Assembly (NCBI RefSeq): GCF_905163445.1
Contig: NC_053181.1
Coordinates: 2,914,001 to 2,978,000 of the forward strand
Direction of reading: 5' to 3'
DNA length: 64,000 bases
Origin: Pararge aegeria
Lineage: Eukaryota > Arthropoda > Insecta > Lepidoptera > Nymphalidae
A program made the translations under genes and the position numbers. Under the pieces are notes generated by a model. It had not been told where the DNA came from and made no database searches. It saw only the letters and a program-made list of their open reading frames with translations. The number at the start of each line of letters is the position of its first letter. Positions within the stretch are counted from its first letter, which is position 1. Shown one piece after another: positions 22,031 through 32,000 of this stretch.

Positions 22031-22851
22031 GATGTTATCCTAGGGAATGAATATTTATATAAAATTCAAAAATTAAACAGCGATTGAAAGTTTACTTTAT
22101 AATTTAAACGTGTACTTAATGATATGAAAGAAATAGTACTTAAGGTGCCTAAATGTATAAATTAACAAAAATAAACTTTTGCAGTTTAATTTAAATTGTA
22201 ATTGAGGTAAATTGGCATTACTAATATAATAATTATAATAATCTCTTTATTTCAGACTAAGCCCATACTAACACATTTAAAATAACAATATTAGAGAATA
22301 GAAAAAGAAACAATTAACAATATGCAATATCGAATTAAAATTTACAATTGCAGTATAAATTGATGAAAAATGGCATTTCATAGATATAAAATTAATGCAG
22401 ACATTTTAAATTAAAATTAGCAGCAGCGTACCCTTAAAACAAAAGGGGGAGGAAAATCGGAGGACCCTACAAATAAATGAAGCCCTATGAGTGCTGCGGA
22501 CAATGGCTGACACTCACTCGATTACACAGTAGAATTAGCTTCAGCAAAATATTTACGTTTGAGATAAAAGTTGGAAGTAATATTTAAACGTGTCACCCGA
22601 GAGACAACATTGTTAATATGCTCGAATCCCTTGAGACTATAGCATATATATCAGGCGGAACGTTGCTTTTTGCGTCAAAGGATCTTTGTATTAGATATTC
22701 TACTCGACTGCGAAAGCTGTTGGGAAGTTTGAAAAGGATAAGGTGAAAGATAAACTTTGTCGCTACATACATGTTGAAAGTACACGATTACCCAGCGCTT
22801 GGAAAATTCAGAAGACTAATGCCCGTTTTCACAAAACCTATTAATCGCCAG
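22031..22851. other. Unassigned stretch, possible LINE debris
   Basis: 22235-22275 looks like a reversed LINE tail start (aatctctttatttcagac). The remainder shows no frame and no known repeat. Confidence 0.35.
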
Positions 22852-22859
22852 TGGATGCC

Positions 22860-23002
22860 CAGTGGAGTGCACAGGATTTTTGAACTGGGTATGCATAAAG
22901 AAAGAAGATAGGATAAGATGTAAAAATCCTTTCCCTTGATGAGTAATGCAAAAATTATAGGGTAAGCAGTGCTTTTTTGCTTGTATGTAGTGCACGCCAC
23001 TG
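22860..23002. mobile_element. Short hAT-like element (M2)
   Basis: Terminal inverted repeats cagtggagtgcac and gtgcacgccactg; flanks tggatgcc (22852-22859) and cggatgcc (23003-23010) match 7 of 8. It is 143 bp with no frame. The interior (gggtaagcagtgcttttt) matches 27907-28050. The overlapping minus frames at 22788-23052 are artefacts of it. Confidence 0.75.
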
Positions 23003-23160
23003 CGGATGCCCAGTGATGTATTTGATTCATAGAGAAAAACAAAACATTTCACGAACTCTTACGTAATGTCTAACGATGTTAGGCGCCTTCTAAAGTTACG
23101 ACACCGATGTGTGTTCTCAAGTTTAGGGGATCCGTAAACTGACCCTTGATATATGAAAAA

Positions 23161-23205
23161 AATATAAATTCGGTTTGTTTTTTATAACCAAACCGAATTT
23201 ATATT
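23161..23205. repeat. Perfect hairpin, 17-bp arms
   Basis: aatataaattcggtttg at 23161-23177 and its exact reverse complement at 23189-23205, with an 11-nt T-rich loop. Confidence 0.85.
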
Positions 23206-23639
23206 TATAGAAAATCCATACGAATAATAAAAAATATGATAATACTTTGTCGCAAGAACCATGGATGCGTTAGGTTATATGAGTTGCCTAGTGAAATTTC
23301 ATTGAATGGTAAATTTATGCTTAGGAATCTTCTTTTATTATGTGTTACTTACTTAGACATTTACTTTTCGGTCATTAGTGAAAACGGTCGTAAAAGGTTC
23401 AAAGTCTTTTACAGCATATCGAATAGTGATAGTGTTGTGTAAAAGAACGTGCTTCCTTAAAGAACATTATTATATTAATTTAAAATTAAGAAACCCCCGA
23501 TTTTAAACAGAGCATACATTATTCTACTAAACAAGCCCTTTTCTTTGATACCCATATTGACGGTATTACGAAAAGATAATTTAATTGGATCTTAGATTTA
23601 AAATTTGCCACGGTTTATTGTATTCAACTTGTCAAGCCC
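23206..23639. other. Unrecognised AT-rich stretch
   Basis: Related wording at about 23320-23400 and 24040-24110 (cttagtgaaaacggtcrtaa) shows a diverged internal duplication. No gene call. Confidence 0.35.
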
Positions 23640-23860
23640 TTTTATTTGATATTCATATTGAAGAAGTTGTAAAAAAAATATTTTATCCGCCATTTTGTAG
23701 CGGTGGCCATCTTGGACCTATTTTCATCAAACATAGCTAAGACACTGCCTACTAACACACCTTTCAATTAAAAAAAAACGTAATCAACATCCACAGAATG
23801 AACTAAGCCACAGAAAGACACATGCAGACGTGTGTCTTTCTGTGGCAAATTAAGGTAGTT
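23640..23860 (-). repeat. J repeat with an embedded hairpin
   Basis: Contains catcaaacatagctaagaca, a J-family segment also met in reverse at 51890-52090. Inside lies a perfect hairpin with 16-bp arms, 23807-23822 and 23831-23846 (gccacagaaagacaca / tgtgtctttctgtggc, 8-nt loop). Confidence 0.6.
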
Positions 23861-24779
23861 AAGGTCGTATTTTCAGTTGTTTTCTATCACTTATTCAATT
23901 AATCACAGTGCTAGCTAAATTAGTCGCCTTAAGCTATGCCGGTAAACATAGAGTTCAGTCAAAATAATTAAAAACAAATAGAACCCTCATCAACCAACAT
24001 AACTATTGGTGAACGGTTGATGTATACCTTCCTAAGAATCTCCTTATATTAGGCGTTACTTATTTAGGCATTGCCTTGTTCGTCCTTAGTGAAAACGGTC
24101 ATAAGAGCACCAAGTATACTTTTAAAGTTCCTAGATATACCGCTGTATACCGATGTCTAAGTAGCAAAGCCAATTATTTGATAAAGAAAGCTATATTTAA
24201 AGCAGTAAGATCATTATGACATTAATTTATGAAATTAAAAATATGACAGGAATATTTTAATGGACACTGCGGAAATTTTAAAGGAAATGAAAGACAAATT
24301 ACCGACCCCTTCCGGTTGTGCATTAGCGGGGCATTACTGACACCTTCAGTCTATCAAGAAACTGAAATGTTTGATAAATGAATTACTTTGGCTTGCTCAA
24401 CATCTCCTGAGTGCACTATTACCAATGCGAATGGAACCTCCCCAGTACAAATAGAAAACGAATAAAACATTTACGCTGTCTTAGCATTCGCAATTTGTCG
24501 TGAAAATAAAATAAGACTCCGTTTCATGAGGACTTTTCAAATGTATTGAATTTCTAAAGAAATGTGAGAAAGCGTCCTTTGATCTGATCTATTAAATGTG
24601 TATTCATATCTTGTTTCTTTAGTGATTCGAATGGTATTAACGGAATTTAAACGGTATAAATATTTGAAAAAACCTTCTTAAATATAATATAGTATAAATG
24701 TGTGTAATAAATTCGTTTTGTACATGTATTTTGAAATCTGCTTTTAAGAAAAAAGCTTTCCGTCTTTTCAGTGCAAAAA
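23861..24779. other. Unrecognised AT-rich stretch
   Basis: No repeat family or coding frame is supported. Confidence 0.4.
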
Positions 24780-25010
24780 AATCTTTCAATTTTTGTTCAC
24801 ATTTCTATTATATTTTAAAGATTTTAAACAAAGATTTTCGCGGTTAATCAACATTTCTTAAATATAGTTCGTAGCGTGTAAAAATGTCGTAGCGTGTACC
24901 CGTTGGTACACGCTACGATATTATTTTGGGATTTGTCGATATTTCGATTCAGTTTCATGAATCGTGGTCACACACGGGACTGCGGAGGTAGTTGGATGTC
25001 ACGGCCAGAA
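24780..25010 (+). repeat. K repeat with perfect hairpin
   Basis: aacatttcttaaatatagtt is shared with 40968 and 53091; cgggactgcggaggtag is shared with 53124. Inserted in it is a perfect hairpin at 24887-24900 / 24905-24918 (tcgtagcgtgtacc, loop cgtt), and a third partial copy (gtagcgtgta) lies at 24871. Confidence 0.6.
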
Positions 25011-25076
25011 TATGACTACCCGCTTTCGTGTTATTTTTGTTGGTATTTCACGAATGCTCGACATACCAAAAACGAC

Positions 25077-25355
25077 GAAGCGGTGATAGCGCATTGGGTA
25101 GGAGCTCGACTTCACTTTCTTGGGCCCAGTTCGAATCCCAGCACGCACCTCTAACTTTTCTAAGTTATGTGCATTTTTAAGTAATTAAAATATCACTTGC
25201 TTCAACGATGAAGGAAAACATCGTGAGGAAACCTGCATGCCTGAGAGTTCTACATAATGTTCTCAAAGGTGTGTGGAGTCCACGAATACGCACTGGGCCA
25301 GCGTGGTGGAAACCCATGCTCTGTAGTGGGCTGGTATTGGGTAGATGTGCTCGAC
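25077..25355 (+). repeat. S1 SINE, near full length
   Basis: Head gaagcggtgatagcgcattg with intact B-box cagttcgaatccc, then body to 'ctggtattgggtagatg'. It lacks about 40 bp before the tail. One of the better-preserved copies in the window. Confidence 0.8.
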
Positions 25356-25576
25356 TTACCACACTGAGGACACTTTTAATAAATTGAGAAGCTGTACGAT
25401 GCTTTCTTGATCTATATTTAATAAATATTATATTCTATTAAAATAGCGAAAGGTTATCGAACCGCACATCCTATCACTACTGAGCATCCCGAACAGCTCT
25501 CTGCAATAAAAAAAACTCCTGACGTGTTCATGAAATCATAGTTCGAAAAAAATATTTATGGTACCTTAAGTGCTAG

Positions 25577-25775
25577 TAGAGATTTGTTGTGACAGAGCTC
25601 GTCCGGAGAAGTATGCACCATGCTTATTTCTGCCGCTTAAAAGCTTTGTCGCAATGCCGTGTGTGGACACAGGGCAACATTGCAGGATGTGTCGTCTCCT
25701 TGCATGCCCTGCGAATTGTTGCTCTGTTTATACTCGATAGTTGTCAATTTAACGTCAGGTGGGCTATTTTTATTG
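25577..25775 (+). repeat. D repeat copy
   Basis: tgacagagctcgtccggaga, then gcaggatgtgtcgtctcctt, then ttgcatgccctgcgaattg and taacgtcaggtgggctat. It is shortened internally. The opposed frames at 25589-25819 lie within it. Confidence 0.7.
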
Positions 25776-26039
25776 TTCATATAGTTTATTACATATAGTT
25801 TGCTATTATGTATGTACATGAGAGCCTGTCAGGGCGTTGCAAACATAATTATTTACTTTTCTTTATTAATTGTTACACTAAAACTGTAACTCATATTCAA
25901 GCATTTATGGAATGTAATATATGTATTAGTATATTTATATTTAGCATCAGTATTGTTGCATGTGTGTAGTCTGGTTTATGTATTAGTATGTAGTTACACG
26001 TATGTATGTTTTAAACAGTGTACCCCACCTTTTCGTTTT

Positions 26040-26190
26040 TCCTTATAGTTTTTCTAACCCTAAGGTTGCCTGGCAGAGATCGCTGCTTACCGATAAGGCC
26101 GCCTTTTGTATCCTACTTCATTCTGTAAGTGTTTTTTTTTGTGTTTTCTAAATGACGTGGTGTACAAATAAAGAGTATAAATAAAAAAAA
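26040..26190 (+). repeat. LINE 3' tail with A-rich end
   Basis: aaggttgcctggcagagatc, then cgataaggccgccttttgta, ending tacaaataaagagtataaat plus a short A run. 25815-25850 (gagcctgtcagggcgttgca) may be part of the same element. Confidence 0.65.
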
Positions 26191-26290
26191 GATTATAATA
26201 TTAAATAATTACATGTAATACAAAATAGAATTATTAAATTAAAATGTCAGTCCGATAGTAATATTGAAGATAAGTATATTATGAAATCCT

Positions 26291-26364
26291 GCATCCTCAG
26301 GAGATGTCAACCTTACAATGAATAAGTGATAAGTCATTGTAGAGTCAACATCTCCTGAGGATGC
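26291..26364. repeat. Stem-loop flanking the hammerhead-like motif
   Basis: The arms 26291-26321 and 26334-26364 match at 27 of 31 positions around a 12-nt loop. The outermost 17 bases (gcatcctcaggagatgt) pair perfectly. Confidence 0.8.
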
Positions 26365-26395
26365 TCCGGTTTCGGAGCGAAACGTGCGTAGAGGG
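26349..26395 (+). ncRNA. Hammerhead-ribozyme-like motif (tentative)
   Basis: In order: ctgagga (26355-26361) fits the CUGANGA core; gctccg-gttt-cggagc (26363-26378) is a 6-bp stem II; gaaa (26379-26382) fits GAAA; acg-tg-cgt (26382-26389) can form a minimal stem III; 'a' at 26390 would be the cleavage-site base; ctc (26352-26354) pairs with gag (26391-26393) as a short stem I. An unpaired T at 26362 departs from the canonical form. Small hammerheads with reduced stem III are known from Penelope-like retroelements. Activity is unproven. Confidence 0.4.
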
Positions 26396-26885
26396 TACAT
26401 TGCCGAAGATCTGTTAGGTGAGGAGTTATTGTTAATCGTCAGATTCTATCTGCTTGGTCAACCAATTATAACTATACAATAAAAATACGTTCTATGATAA
26501 TTGCAGTATCATACAACGACTGTTATCACTTGCTTTTTTAAAATTCATAACAAAGGTTAAAGCTATAAGAGCAACTGGCAATAAATTTATCGGTATTAAA
26601 AAAATGCAAATGACGTCAGCAGTGAGAGCCAACTGCATCGGACTTGCCATCGGATAATACCAGCTTAAGAACTAATTAAACTGCAATGAACTTATTCATT
26701 CCTTAAGATAAGAAGTCATCGAGTTCATTTAAAAATCGTTCAAAGGGAGATAAAATGGACTTAGTTTCTTCAATTATAGGCAACCAAGAAAAGGATTACA
26801 GAAAAAGCAAATTACAGTGGGTATCCTATTTACATTTTCCATAACAGTCATATTACAGTTGATATTCTATCTACCTATCTAGAGG

Positions 26886-27055
26886 ATTCTGAACTTTCTC
26901 TGGTCTGGTCTGATGGGAAGCGTCACACGTGGCTAGTTATAACCCCACCGACGGAACGTGCCGCTGAGCGAATAAGCGTTCCGGTACGATGTCGCGTAGA
27001 AAATAATTAGGGGTAAGGGTTTAGTATAACTCCTATGCCCCTAACAACTTAACCT
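26886..27055 (+). repeat. S3 SINE, head missing
   Basis: tctggtctggtctgatggga, then cgtggctagttataacccca, 'gcgttccggtacgatgtcgc' and ctcctatgcccctaacaac. Confidence 0.65.
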
Positions 27056-27119
27056 TTTACGAGCAGCACGTTTATTATTGGCAGGAGACAATTATGGGGA
27101 ATACAAATTATCATCTCCC

Positions 27120-27335
27120 TTAGAGTATTGGCGCACAAGTGCAAAATAATATCCAAATAATGTATAACCCCTGTAATGTATAACCCCCTAATGTATATCC
27201 CCTGTCAGGGGATATAATTGGGGGATATATTTTTTGTGTCCTGTCTGTGCTGGCCCTGCCCTGTTTTGTACAATTGTGGGAATCGAACACAGCATTGGAC
27301 TCCAAAAACAGGGTCGGTGCCGCCAATCGGCCGTC
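27120..27335 (-). repeat. S2 SINE head with odd upstream repeat
   Basis: 27270-27335 contains gtgggaatcgaacacagcat and gccaatcggccgtcc, the reversed tRNA-like head of S2. Upstream, 27170-27230 has repeats of 'aatgtata' with ccccct and a near-palindrome tatatcccctgtcaggggat. The frames at 27120-27474 arise from this. Confidence 0.6.
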
Positions 27336-27744
27336 CGATTTGAACCGAACTTTTTCAATCAGACATGAAGAAGACTGCATGAAGCGTCTAGGGCTGCTTT
27401 ATACGCAGAAAAAAACGAAAAGAGCAATTCTGAACGAAAGAAATTGTTTTGCGGCAAATTTTAGTGACGTTTGATAAGTATTCCCGCACATTTTAATAGC
27501 TTTTATAAGGACAATATTTTATCTAAGTGGGGCATCTCTTAAGTGCCCTTAAAAGGCGTCTTTAAAATCACCAAGAAGCAGGGCATTACGGAGGCAAATG
27601 GCCAACCCGTTTTAGGCAAATTCGAGAGAAATTATGGCCCTAATCCTAAAAAAACCCTTGGAATAATGTAGTAGGTATATATCGTAAATCTGTCAAGCAC
27701 AAATTCCTTTCCTAGAATAGGATAATACAAAGGAAAAAGTTATC
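27336..27744. other. Unrecognised stretch
   Basis: Includes the last codons of a chance frame to 27474; no repeat or gene is assigned. Confidence 0.35.
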
Positions 27745-27861
27745 ATAATTTTCCTACGTTGACTACAGGGCACGGGTCTCCTTTCAGAATGAGATGGAGT
27801 TACACCGTATTCCACCATGCTGGCTTCATGCGGATTGGAAGACTTCACGCGCCTTTGAGTG
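27745..27861 (-). repeat. S1 SINE copy, truncated
   Basis: ctacagggcacgggtctcct, then ttcatgcggattggaagact, ending at gcctttgag where the next S1 copy's tail begins. Confidence 0.7.
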
Positions 27862-27906
27862 CATCATATCATCACAAAAATCAACCCATAACTGGCCCTC
27901 TACAGG

Positions 27907-28050
27907 CAGTGGCGGGCACTGGGTTTCCCCCCAGGGTATGCATAAGGCAGGAAAATGGCATACAATTTCAAAAATCCTCCTCCTATACGAGTTATATATC
28001 AATTTTAGGGTAAGCAGTGCTTTTGCGCATGTATGAAGTGCACGCCACTG
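27907..28050. mobile_element. Short hAT-like element (M2), perfect target duplication
   Basis: Ends cagtggcgggcac / gtgcacgccactg are flanked by identical tctacagg (27899-27906 and 28051-28058). 144 bp, non-coding. The frames at 27759-28062 cross it and are not genes. Confidence 0.85.
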
Positions 28051-28173
28051 TCTACAGGGCACGGGTTTCCATCCACAATGAGAAGGGGTTTAGGCCGTAG
28101 TCCACCACGCTGACCCAGTGCGGATTGGTGGACTCCGCACACCTTTGAGAACAGTATGGAGAACTCTCAGGCA

Positions 28174-28316
28174 CAGTGGCGTGCACTTTATACATGCACA
28201 AAAGCACTGTCTACCCTAAAAATTTTATATAATCGAATATGATGAGGATTTTTGCTCTCTTACGCAATTTTCCTGCTGTATGCTTACCCTGCTAAGGAAC
28301 ACAGTGCACGCTACTG
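28174..28316. mobile_element. Short hAT-like element (M2), inverted relative to neighbour
   Basis: Ends cagtggcgtgcac / gtgcacgctactg; flanks ctcaggca (28166-28173) and ctcaggtc (28317-28324) match 6 of 8. The interior reads opposite to the 27907 copy ('aagcactgtctaccct'). Confidence 0.8.
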
Positions 28317-28425
28317 CTCAGGTCGTTGAAGCAAGTGATATTTTAATAGCTTAAAACGCACATAACTTAGAAAAGTTAGAGGTGCATGCCGGAGATCGAA
28401 CTTATCGATCGGCTATGGCTGCTAT

Positions 28426-29040
28426 TTTTGTTAATACGGGGCATTACATAACCTTATTCGTATTCAGTCGCCTGTCACTTAGAACCAATGATCAGTGAAT
28501 TAGATAAAGTGCTCTGGACACGCAAAGCGTGTAATTGGCGGCGATGTAGCGGCCCCATTCTGACCCCCAAATCGATTATTGTTCCACCAAAGATAATTTT
28601 CACGCTTCACTGAAGCTTTAATATAAACGCACTGAAAGGAGGAGCGGAGTTGACGAGGGTTCTGGAAGGCTTTTCTTCACTAATGATAGTCGACGGAGTT
28701 CTTACTCCTTTTACCTTTAAAATTTGGAAATTTATATTTGATGCGAATATGTCGATGCATGGCAATTACCTACTCCTTTTTTTTAAGAAAGCCCCTGACT
28801 GCAATCTCTTTCAACGTAAGTGATAATGTAGTAAGAAAGACGGTAGCCGGGTAAGTCGGTATCTACGTTACGTTTTACTGGAACGCTAACGCTTGAAGTT
28901 TTAAAAGTGCTTATAACGAAGGCTTTGAAATTTTATGTGCATATAACGTAGACATGCAGGTACTGGAAATAAATGAAAGTTATAGACCGTTGTGTACTTT
29001 TGAATTTAAATGAACCGGTTGTCGGCATTCATCTGTCCAT
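28426..29040. other. Unrecognised stretch
   Basis: 28500-28660 is GC-richer (aattggcggcgatgtagcgg). 28880-28990 resembles a LINE 3' UTR fragment (gaagttttaaaagtgcttat). No gene. Confidence 0.35.
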
Positions 29041-29525
29041 CACATGCAAAATGAAAATCAAGTGACTCCCTTTACTTTATTAGGTACGCGTCGCGTAGCG
29101 TAGGTACTATGCGCGTGTCGGTCTTTATATTCAACATGGCATAAGTTAATACTTAGAATGTTGGGAATTCGTTTGTATTGTTAAAATAAATATGCTTCTT
29201 TTGATTTAATATTTATACATGATTCCTTATGACATATTCTTATGCAGCCTTCAACAGTATTTCGTAATTCGATTACACGTTGTATATTGATCTCTATACA
29301 GTTCCGCCGCGTAGCGTAGGTATTATGCGCGTGTGGCTATTTTATATTCAGCAGGGTTGTCATAAGTTTATATTTAGAACGTTTTGAATTCGTCTGTATG
29401 GTAAAATAAATGTGCTTCTCTTGATTTAATATTTGTACAGAGTGATTCCTTATGACATATACTTATGCACACTTTAACAGTATTTCGTAATTCGGTTACA
29501 CGTTGTAGTGCGATCTCTACACTGT
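29041..29525 (-). repeat. Two tandem E copies
   Basis: Reverse E units at about 29041-29283 and 29297-29525, offset 216 bp (cgtagcgtagg at 29094 and 29310). Both end 'ggttacacgttgta'-like. The second is followed by GC-richer single-copy sequence. Confidence 0.75.
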
Positions 29526-30164
29526 TCCGCTACGTTAAAGCTCACCCTGTAAGAGGTAGACACATAATTCATCCACAGCACTTCTACTTCATCTCTGCCA
29601 TGCAAACCGCAAACCGAAAGGAGGCGCCAAAGCCCTGCCTGGAATAGTAATTAGCTTGGAAAGTTATTCCAAGAAAACTTCCAAGTTTCCCCCATAATTG
29701 GTGACTTTTCAGGGAATAGTGCAATTAGCGATAGAAACGAGTTAGTGTTTTGTATATACAGCTGAAATTTGGTTACCAATGTACCTGTTTGTTAAAATTA
29801 TATTCCTGTTAACATGCCATCGCTGAATTCGATTTTATAATGCAACGTTGCAATTTATTAAATTAAATTTTAGACTGTTTTCACTGGCACTTAAAGGAAA
29901 TCTTTCAGGAAAACTATACTAATAAAAAAAATATTAAAATAATTAAACTACTCAGAAATATCTACATACCTTAATAGTGTTATTTAATCTAAAACTAATC
30001 AAGAAAATATTACTCGAAATTTTCGTTTTTCTATCAAGAAAATTTTATTGAAACGTGCAAAGTGGACAACTACTCGTATTTAGACAGAAATATGATCACA
30101 AATAACTTCACTTTAACTATATAGATTATTAATAGTTGAGGTTATTTAAACATTTCCGTAGCAG
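29526..30164. other. Unrecognised AT-rich stretch
   Basis: No family assigned; the 29465-29647 frame overlaps the E end and lacks any domain. Confidence 0.4.
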
Positions 30165-30169
30165 ACTGA

Positions 30170-30400
30170 GCAGGTCTTTTGTGACAGAGCTTGTCCGGGG
30201 AAGTCCGGGGAAGTACATGTTTATTTGTGCCACTAGGCCACAATTTTGCAACGCTATATTTCGGTCTGAAGGTCGTAGGAGCCGATGTAATTATAGGCAA
30301 ATAAGGCTTAACACCTACGCCTCTGCTTGATAGACAGGGCGGCACGTTGCAGGACGTTTCCTTGAATGATCTGAAAATGCTGCTAAGTTTACAGCCGATG
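30170..30400 (+). repeat. D repeat copy
   Basis: gtgacagagcttgtccgggg with a 10-bp local duplication (gtccggggaa twice), then aggcttaacacctacgcctc and gcacgttgcaggacg. The opposed frames at 30136-30345 belong to it. Confidence 0.7.
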
Positions 30401-30628
30401 GTTTTTCACTGAGGTTATACGTTCGTAAAAAGAACAGGAAAGCTCATTTTGCAACATAGAACCTTTGTCCATGAGAGAAATAAGCTTCAATCAACTTTAC
30501 CGAGACCATTTTCGTTAAAGTCCCATAAGACCGTATACAGTAGGTATTAATTACACGTGAAACAATAAGCATTGTTGTTTTACAGAAAGCCCCGATGCTC
30601 ATTGTGCAGCGAGCGGGGGAGTACGCTT

Positions 30629-30850
30629 TCACGTAATCGGCTTGAAGCGTAGTGCCGCTTTGCGATAAGGGCTCGCTGCGGACTGAAACGGACTTGTATT
30701 GTAGAGCGTTTCTGAACGCACAGCTAATGTTGCCAGTGCAGTTATTGCCGCTTATTGCATGTTGCATGCCTTTGTTTTTTAACAATGACGATGTATTCCG
30801 CTATACTGAGTTTAATACAAACGGTTAGGAATCGCGATAATGCTGTGTTA
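30629..30850. repeat. Duplicated block, copy 1
   Basis: acgtaatcggcttgaagcgt, then gggctcgctgcggactgaaa and ttgcatgttgcatgcc recur at 31256-31470 with substitutions. The 113-codon minus frame at 30444-30785 crosses it but is not kept in copy 2. Confidence 0.75.
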
Positions 30851-30854
30851 CCCT

Positions 30855-31063
30855 CAGTGGCGTGCTTAGAGGGTTTGCACAGGGTATGCATTTGATATAA
30901 AATTAAGAAAATCTCCAGTTCGAGTTATAAAAAACTTAAGGATAGGCATTGTAAGAGTTATAAAAAGGCTAACCTTAAGTATTTATAGCTCGTACTGAAC
31001 ATTTTCTTCATTTCATATCATATGCATACTCATTGTGCATATGATATAAAATGAACGCTATCG
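30855..31063. mobile_element. Foldback hAT-like element (M1), perfect target duplication
   Basis: Left end cagtggcgtgcttagagggt; palindromic interior (ataaaaaacttaaggatagg and its inverse); right end eroded (aacgctatcg). Flanks gttaccct at 30847-30854 and 31064-31071 are identical. It lies between the two duplicated blocks. Confidence 0.75.
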
Positions 31064-31255
31064 GTTACCCTAAGTAATATAATAAATATAGAGTATGTCT
31101 GTTGGTATATCCTTCCTCACTTGGTTACAAGGCAACTAATTCACTTGATAACTCATTAAGTACTTTTATAACGGAAAACATCCTTAAAACTAAAGTACAG
31201 TTCTGGCGGTACCTCTATGCTTACATAATATAGCTAAAATGGCCGACAGTGTTCT

Positions 31256-31470
31256 TTACGTAATCGGCTTGAAGCGTAATGCTGCTTTGCGATCAGGGCT
31301 CGCTGCGGACTAAAACGGACTTTTATTTTAGAGCGTTTGTGAGCGCAGCTTATGTTGCGTTTACAGTTACTGCCGCTAATTGCATGTTGCATCCCCGTGT
31401 TTCTTATAACGGCGACATATTCAGCTGTACGGGGTCAATAATGGCTAAAAATCGCAACATTGATTCGATC
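31256..31470. repeat. Duplicated block, copy 2
   Basis: Aligns with 30629-30850 at a 627-bp offset, for example gcttgaagcgtaatgctgct and 'gctcgctgcggactaaaac'. An open frame at 31279-31521 is not shared with copy 1, so it is not supported as coding. Confidence 0.75.
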
Positions 31471-31489
31471 GCAAAACAAAGCAACGGAT

Positions 31490-31790
31490 TCACGTTTTTT
31501 CGACGTGACAACGCCTTATAATTCGATGGAGCCGGCTGCACGCACGAAAAAACATGACGCATGCGGCGTTACCTCGCTTTGAGGCGTTCCTGAATGGAAG
31601 TGCAAGCGAGAGCGCGGAACGAGCGACAAAGAGGCACAGTCGGCCTCCGCGTTCGACATCTGTCTCTCTCCTACTTGAGTGAGCGATGCGTCCGCGTGGA
31701 CAGCTTCTATACAATAATACATTTACATGTTTTCGGCAAGGATGAAGTGCAGTGAAAAGTGAATGTGGTGTCAATTGTTTATAGCAACGA
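31490..31790. promoter_or_regulatory. GC-rich promoter-like patch (speculative)
   Basis: CpG-containing sequence (gcaagcgagagcgcggaacg, cgatgcgtccgcgtggac) in an AT-rich setting, with a tctatacaataata run at 31708 and agtgaaaagtgaatgtggtg at 31751. It resembles a 5' end of an insect gene, but no coding exon follows. An unrecognised GC-rich repeat is equally possible. The two minus frames (31490-31774) have no known domain. Confidence 0.25.
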
Positions 31791-32000
31791 TAGTAATAAA
31801 ATTAAAATTAAAATTTTCTTTTGAAAAATGCAACCATTCCATCAGTATTTTCTTACGACGTTGTCACGTTCAACTATCGTCAGTAAGCCGACTTTTCAGA
31901 CAACCAATTTTTTTTTCATAGCAATCTCTTATTGAACGGAGAGTGACATGAGCAATTAAATCGTAATAATAATTCATATACAGTATAAGACACCAGTACT

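Larger units (their letters stand above)
27862..28425 (-). repeat. S1 SINE carrying two hAT-like insertions
   Basis: The segments 27862-27906, 28051-28173 and 28317-28425 read as one reverse S1: tail atcacaaaaatcaacccata, body gtgcggattggtggactccg, head end gaagcaagtgatattttaat to ggagatcgaactt. The gaps are the M2 elements at 27907 and 28174. Confidence 0.8.

Noticed and set aside
25077..25150. tRNA gene from the gcggtgatagcgcattgg ... gttcgaatccc sequence
   Set aside because: It has A- and B-box-like parts but no cloverleaf closing; it is the head of an S1 SINE repeated many times in the window.
30444..30785. 113-codon minus ORF as a gene
   Set aside because: It crosses a duplicated block and the frame is not maintained in the second copy.
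31490..31774. 94-codon minus ORF in the GC-rich patch
   Set aside because: Higher GC lengthens chance frames, two frames overlap on the same strand, and no domain is recognised.
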